A stretch of 8,756 nt of DNA. It comes from an uncultured Mucispirillum sp. (GTDB lineage: Bacteria > Chrysiogenota > Deferribacteres > Deferribacterales > Mucispirillaceae). This document shows, in pieces, positions 5,920 to 8,756 of this stretch (the stretch's first letter is position 1; the number at the start of each line of letters is the position of its first letter). The notes below the pieces were generated by a model that was not told the origin of the DNA, made no database searches, and worked only from the letters and a program-made list of their open reading frames with translations. The DNA lies in NCBI GenBank assembly GCA_945929285.1, contig CAMEOC010000028.1:1-8756 (forward strand). The letters are read 5' to 3'. The translations under genes and the position numbers were made by a program.

Positions 5920-6975
5920 TTATCCCCTTTTAAAAATCTGCTCTTTAATACGCAGTATTTCCCGCTTTAATTTATATAATTTTTTATTATGCTTTAATAT
6001 TTTATATTTCACTGGTTTTAGTATTTCTATGGTTTTTAAATAATTTTCCCGCATTTTGCTATCTTCTATAAAATAAGCATATATACATGCACCAACTCTA
6101 TTATTAATATGGTTAAAATCAAGCCCTGTAATATCTATTATCTTTTTAAATTTTTCTGCTACCTGCTTTAATGCTTTTTCATCTAAATTATATATTTCTT
6201 TTGTTTCAGCAGGTGAGTATAATAAGTTTAAAATATGCTCTTTATAGAAATCTTTTTTGCCTATTTTTTCAAGATAGTTTAAAATATCAAGGGTTACATC
6301 AAGATAGTTATAAATATATTTATCACGGCTAGCCATAGTGGAACTGCCGTGTATTCTATAACAATAATATGGGCTGTTACTTGTGTATGCTTTTGGCTCT
6401 ATTGCTGCTACATATTTATACCAAAACGCTTCATCTTCAAACTTTATTTTTTCAGGAAAATATAAACCATGCTTTTTTATATGATTAAGTTTAAAGATTT
6501 TATTACACGGGGAGCAGTGGACTTTTGTAAAATTATCTTTATTTAGTTTTTGCAAACCTTGAACAGATGAGCTAATTTTGTAATTTTTTATGCTGTTTTC
6601 CTTTTTTTCAAAAAAAGAAAATATACTAATATCTGCATTATGTTTTTCCAAGTTATATATGGCTGTTTTATAACAATTCATATCAGCAATAAAATCATCA
6701 CTATCTATAAATGTAATATATTCACCACAAGCATTATCTATTCCTGTATTTCTTGCTCCACCTTGAAATTTATTTTCATTGTGTAGTATATATTTTACTC
6801 GGCTGTCTTTTTCCATTATATTTTTAATTAATAATGCACTGTTATCTGGAGTGCAGTCATCTACACATATTATTTCAATATTTTTATATGTTTGGTATAA
6901 TAAGCTATTTATACATTCTTCAATATATTGTTCTGTATTATAAACTGGTATTACAATGCTTAAGAGTTTTTCCAT
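5920..6975 (-). CDS. Family 2 glycosyltransferase (WcaA/EpsJ-like)
   Basis: 351 aa, ATG start with AAGGA (6981-6985) 5 nt upstream. It is a classical GT2: LSIVIPVYNTEQYIEECINS (5-24), ICVDDCTPDNS (36-46), GGARNTGIDNA (72-82), FIDSDD (89-94, the DxD site) and FEDEAFW (179-185), where the acidic residues fit the catalytic base region, followed by a YYCYRIHGSSTM segment common in this branch. The last about 35 residues are strongly Lys/Arg-rich, a likely membrane-binding tail. It ends 5 nt before the next GTG, and 14 nt separate it from the RgpF-like gene upstream. Probably an inverting transferase adding one sugar of the surface glycan; donor unknown. Confidence 0.87.
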   Translation of the reverse strand: MEKLLSIVIPVYNTEQYIEECINSLLYQTYKNIEIICVDDCTPDNSALLIKNIMEKDSRVKYILHNENKFQGGARNTGIDNACGEYITFIDSDDFIADMNCYKTAIYNLEKHNADISIFSFFEKKENSIKNYKISSSVQGLQKLNKDNFTKVHCSPCNKIFKLNHIKKHGLYFPEKIKFEDEAFWYKYVAAIEPKAYTSNSPYYCYRIHGSSTMASRDKYIYNYLDVTLDILNYLEKIGKKDFYKEHILNLLYSPAETKEIYNLDEKALKQVAEKFKKIIDITGLDFNHINNRVGACIYAYFIEDSKMRENYLKTIEILKPVKYKILKHNKKLYKLKREILRIKEQIFKRG

Positions 6976-6989
6976 ATATTTCCTTATCT

Positions 6990-7922
6990 CTATATTGTTT
7001 TAATTTGGCAAATATTGCTTATATTACTATTGTTATTATTGTTTGCTTTATTTTCTTTTTTTAATAAATAATATCCAAATATTTTAATGTGTTTTTTATG
7101 TTTTTTTATATTTATACTAAACAATTTTTTTCTATATATTTTTATATTTCGAATAATTATTCCAGCAATTGAATATTTTGATTTTGTTTTTTTAATATAA
7201 TCTTGAATTAAATTTATTGGATAATTAGAATATTCTAATATAATTTTATCCCATTTAATATTTTTTAGCTGCATATGTTTTGTGATAAAGGTCCGTTTTT
7301 TAATAAATGGGCTACCATATTCTATAAATTTATTCCACTGGGTGTATATATCGACATTTTCAGAAATAAATGATTTTACAATATAATTATTTTGATAAAA
7401 TTTTTCCATAAAAGGTATTTCATATTTATTTATAACATTTAATGAGTTTTTTTCAATAGTTATACTTTCCATATGTCTTTTAAAAATATCACTTAAAAAT
7501 GCTTTCTTTTTAAAGACTAAAAAATAACTGCTAATATGCCATATATTCTTTACAACTGCTTTATTTATCCCACATATATGCCACTCTTTATCCTGCTCTA
7601 GCTTTTCAAATAATTCTTTTATAGGATATAATGTACCAAATACGCTGTCATTGGCGAGTATTAATTCATCATACTCTGATAACTTTTCCCAGCCTATGAT
7701 TTTTATTAACTCCTGCCATGAGCCAAAATCATATTTTTTATGGTTAAAGCCATATGATGCTTTTACATATGGGGCAATTTTTGATTTTTCATCATCGCTT
7801 ATTTCATTATCTGCCATATAATATACATCAGCAACAGTAGATAACTCTTTTAAGTAATATACAACATAATCATGTATTATATTTTTGCTATCATATCCTG
7901 CAAATAAGCAAATTCTTTTCAT
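6990..7922 (-). CDS. Rhamnan-synthesis protein F-like (RgpF family)
   Basis: 310 aa, ATG start 4 nt after the stop of the MeaB gene. No good Shine-Dalgarno is at standard distance (GGGAG lies 16 nt away), so translational coupling is likely. The family (RgpF, side-chain addition in rhamnose-rich glycans, also found in LPS loci) is shown by GYDSKNIIHDYVVYYLKEL (9-27), KKYDFGSWQEL (62-72), YDELILANDSVFGTLYPIKE (84-103) with the NDS triad (91-93), and HISSYFLVFKKKAF (129-142). The region after about 250 is Lys/Ile-rich with an Asn run (294-298), and it resembles the basic tails of its neighbours. The 3' half is exceptionally AT-rich (10-15 % GC in sampled lines). The assignment to the family is good; the exact reaction is unknown, and relatives are often annotated only as lipopolysaccharide biosynthesis proteins. 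Confidence 0.8.
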   Translation of the reverse strand: MKRICLFAGYDSKNIIHDYVVYYLKELSTVADVYYMADNEISDDEKSKIAPYVKASYGFNHKKYDFGSWQELIKIIGWEKLSEYDELILANDSVFGTLYPIKELFEKLEQDKEWHICGINKAVVKNIWHISSYFLVFKKKAFLSDIFKRHMESITIEKNSLNVINKYEIPFMEKFYQNNYIVKSFISENVDIYTQWNKFIEYGSPFIKKRTFITKHMQLKNIKWDKIILEYSNYPINLIQDYIKKTKSKYSIAGIIIRNIKIYRKKLFSINIKKHKKHIKIFGYYLLKKENKANNNNNSNISNICQIKTI

Positions 7923-7926
7923 ATTA

Positions 7927-8756
7927 TTATTTTCTTTTCTCCCATAATTTTTCTACAGCAGTGTATGGGTCTAGCCCAGATTTTAGTAACGACCTAATCT
8001 CTTCTTCCTGAAATATTTCTTTTACATGTAATAATCTATCTTCCATACGGCTTGATTTTATATTTTTATCAAAAAATTCTGCATGACGGCTTATAGTTTC
8101 CACAACTTCATCTATGCCCTCATCTCTTGAAGCTACAGTTTTTAAAACTTCCACATCCCAGCCTGTTCTTTGGTGCACCATTTCAAGCATCATTTCCAAA
8201 TCTTTTACTGTGCGTTCCACACCTTCTCTATCTGCTTTATTAACTATAAAAATATCTGCTATTTCAAAAATACCTGCTTTTATAGCCTGTATATCATCTC
8301 CTAAACCTGGCACTGTTACCACTATGCAAGTATCTGCCACCATGGCAATTTCCACTTCATCTTGGCCCACACCTACTGTTTCTATAATAACCACATCTTT
8401 ACCCATGGCATCCATAACAGCTACAATATCCATAGTGGAAACAGATAAGCCCCCTAAATGCCCCCTTGTGCCAACACTGCGGATAAAAACACCATCATCT
8501 GTGGCGTGGTTTGCCATGCGTATTCTATCCCCAAGTATTGCACCGCCGGAAAAAGGGCTTGTAGGGTCAATGGCTACTACACCTACAGTTTTTCCCATAG
8601 ACCTGTATTTTGCAATTAATTTATCTGTCATGGTAGATTTGCCGGCACCTGGTGCACCTGTTATGCCTATTATATGAGCCCTGCCTGTGTGCTTCCACAC
8701 TTCTTTCATATATTCTTCATAACCTTCAACCCTGTCATCTACAAGCCTCATAAGCC
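7927..8756 (-). CDS. MeaB-family GTPase, methylmalonyl-CoA mutase chaperone (5' partial)
   Basis: At least 274 aa in the window. MeaB (also called ArgK; MMAA in animals) is a G3E P-loop GTPase that loads and protects the B12-dependent methylmalonyl-CoA mutase in propionate/succinate metabolism. Visible from the first in-frame Met: Walker A GAPGAGKST (32-40), IDPTSPFSGGAILGDRIRM (61-79), RGHLGG (96-101), ETVGVGQDE (124-132, switch/Mg region), VPGLGDD (147-153) and NKAD (171-174). The frame stays open through the window edge before that Met, and family members have some 20-30 more N-terminal residues, so the true start probably lies outside. It has clearly higher GC (about 40-55 % in sampled lines) than everything to its left, consistent with core chromosome. 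No mutase or epimerase gene is in the window. Its stop is 4 nt from the RgpF-like gene. Confidence 0.93.
   Translation of the reverse strand, partial: LMRLVDDRVEGYEEYMKEVWKHTGRAHIIGITGAPGAGKSTMTDKLIAKYRSMGKTVGVVAIDPTSPFSGGAILGDRIRMANHATDDGVFIRSVGTRGHLGGLSVSTMDIVAVMDAMGKDVVIIETVGVGQDEVEIAMVADTCIVVTVPGLGDDIQAIKAGIFEIADIFIVNKADREGVERTVKDLEMMLEMVHQRTGWDVEVLKTVASRDEGIDEVVETISRHAEFFDKNIKSSRMEDRLLHVKEIFQEEEIRSLLKSGLDPYTAVEKLWEKRK

Noticed and set aside
8114..8677. 187-codon open frame antisense to the MeaB gene
   Set aside because: It lies entirely opposite a strongly conserved GTPase, is Ser/Thr/Pro-rich in the manner of reverse-strand shadows, and has no recognisable domain or ribosome site.
1..8756. 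CRISPR arrays, insertion sequences, tRNA or rRNA genes
   Set aside because: No short regularly spaced repeats, transposase-like frame, terminal inverted repeats or structured RNA signatures were found; the only long repeats are the tandem GT2 blocks.

Overview
The window is an AT-rich stretch of a bacterial chromosome carrying part of a surface-polysaccharide (probably LPS or lipooligosaccharide) glycosyltransferase locus. Sample 60-base lines counted by hand give about 10-30 % GC in the glycosyltransferase genes and 40-55 % in the metabolic gene at the right edge. A GT9 (heptosyltransferase-like) enzyme and a membrane protein of the phosphoethanolamine-transferase fold suggest a Gram-negative cell envelope. 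The exact organism cannot be fixed from sequence alone. An AT-rich Gram-negative with a methylmalonyl-CoA mutase system (for example a Deferribacterota member such as Mucispirillum, or a similar gut-associated lineage) is a low-confidence guess.

Layout, left to right. 1-249 has no gene but holds two strong-looking sigma70-type promoters firing leftward out of the window, plus a small GNRA hairpin in the predicted leader. 250-1731 (minus) is a five-helix membrane protein with the EptA/MCR phosphoethanolamine-transferase architecture that has lost most of its catalytic residues. 1732-1860 is a divergent promoter region. 1861-4980 (plus) is a rightward run of a GT2 glycosyltransferase, a second tandem copy of it broken by a single-base frameshift at an A7 tract, and a GT9 glycosyltransferase. 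8756-4973 (minus) is a leftward run of a MeaB-family GTPase (5' end cut by the window), an RgpF-like rhamnan-synthesis protein and two more GT2 glycosyltransferases. The two runs converge and overlap tail to tail by 8 bp at 4973-4980.

The transferases probably build or decorate one surface glycan: GT2 enzymes and the RgpF-like protein add sugars from nucleotide donors, and the GT9 enzyme adds a heptose-like sugar. The membrane protein may once have modified the glycan or lipid A with phosphoethanolamine. MeaB belongs to methylmalonyl-CoA mutase maintenance and is functionally unrelated, but it sits 4 nt from the RgpF-like gene and may carry the polysaccharide genes on its transcript.

No clearly new system is visible. 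The most interesting points are the degenerate phosphoethanolamine-transferase-like protein, the mosaic GT2 duplication with near-identical ends and a diverged middle, and the frameshift on a canonical A-AAA-AAA heptamer directly before a stop codon.
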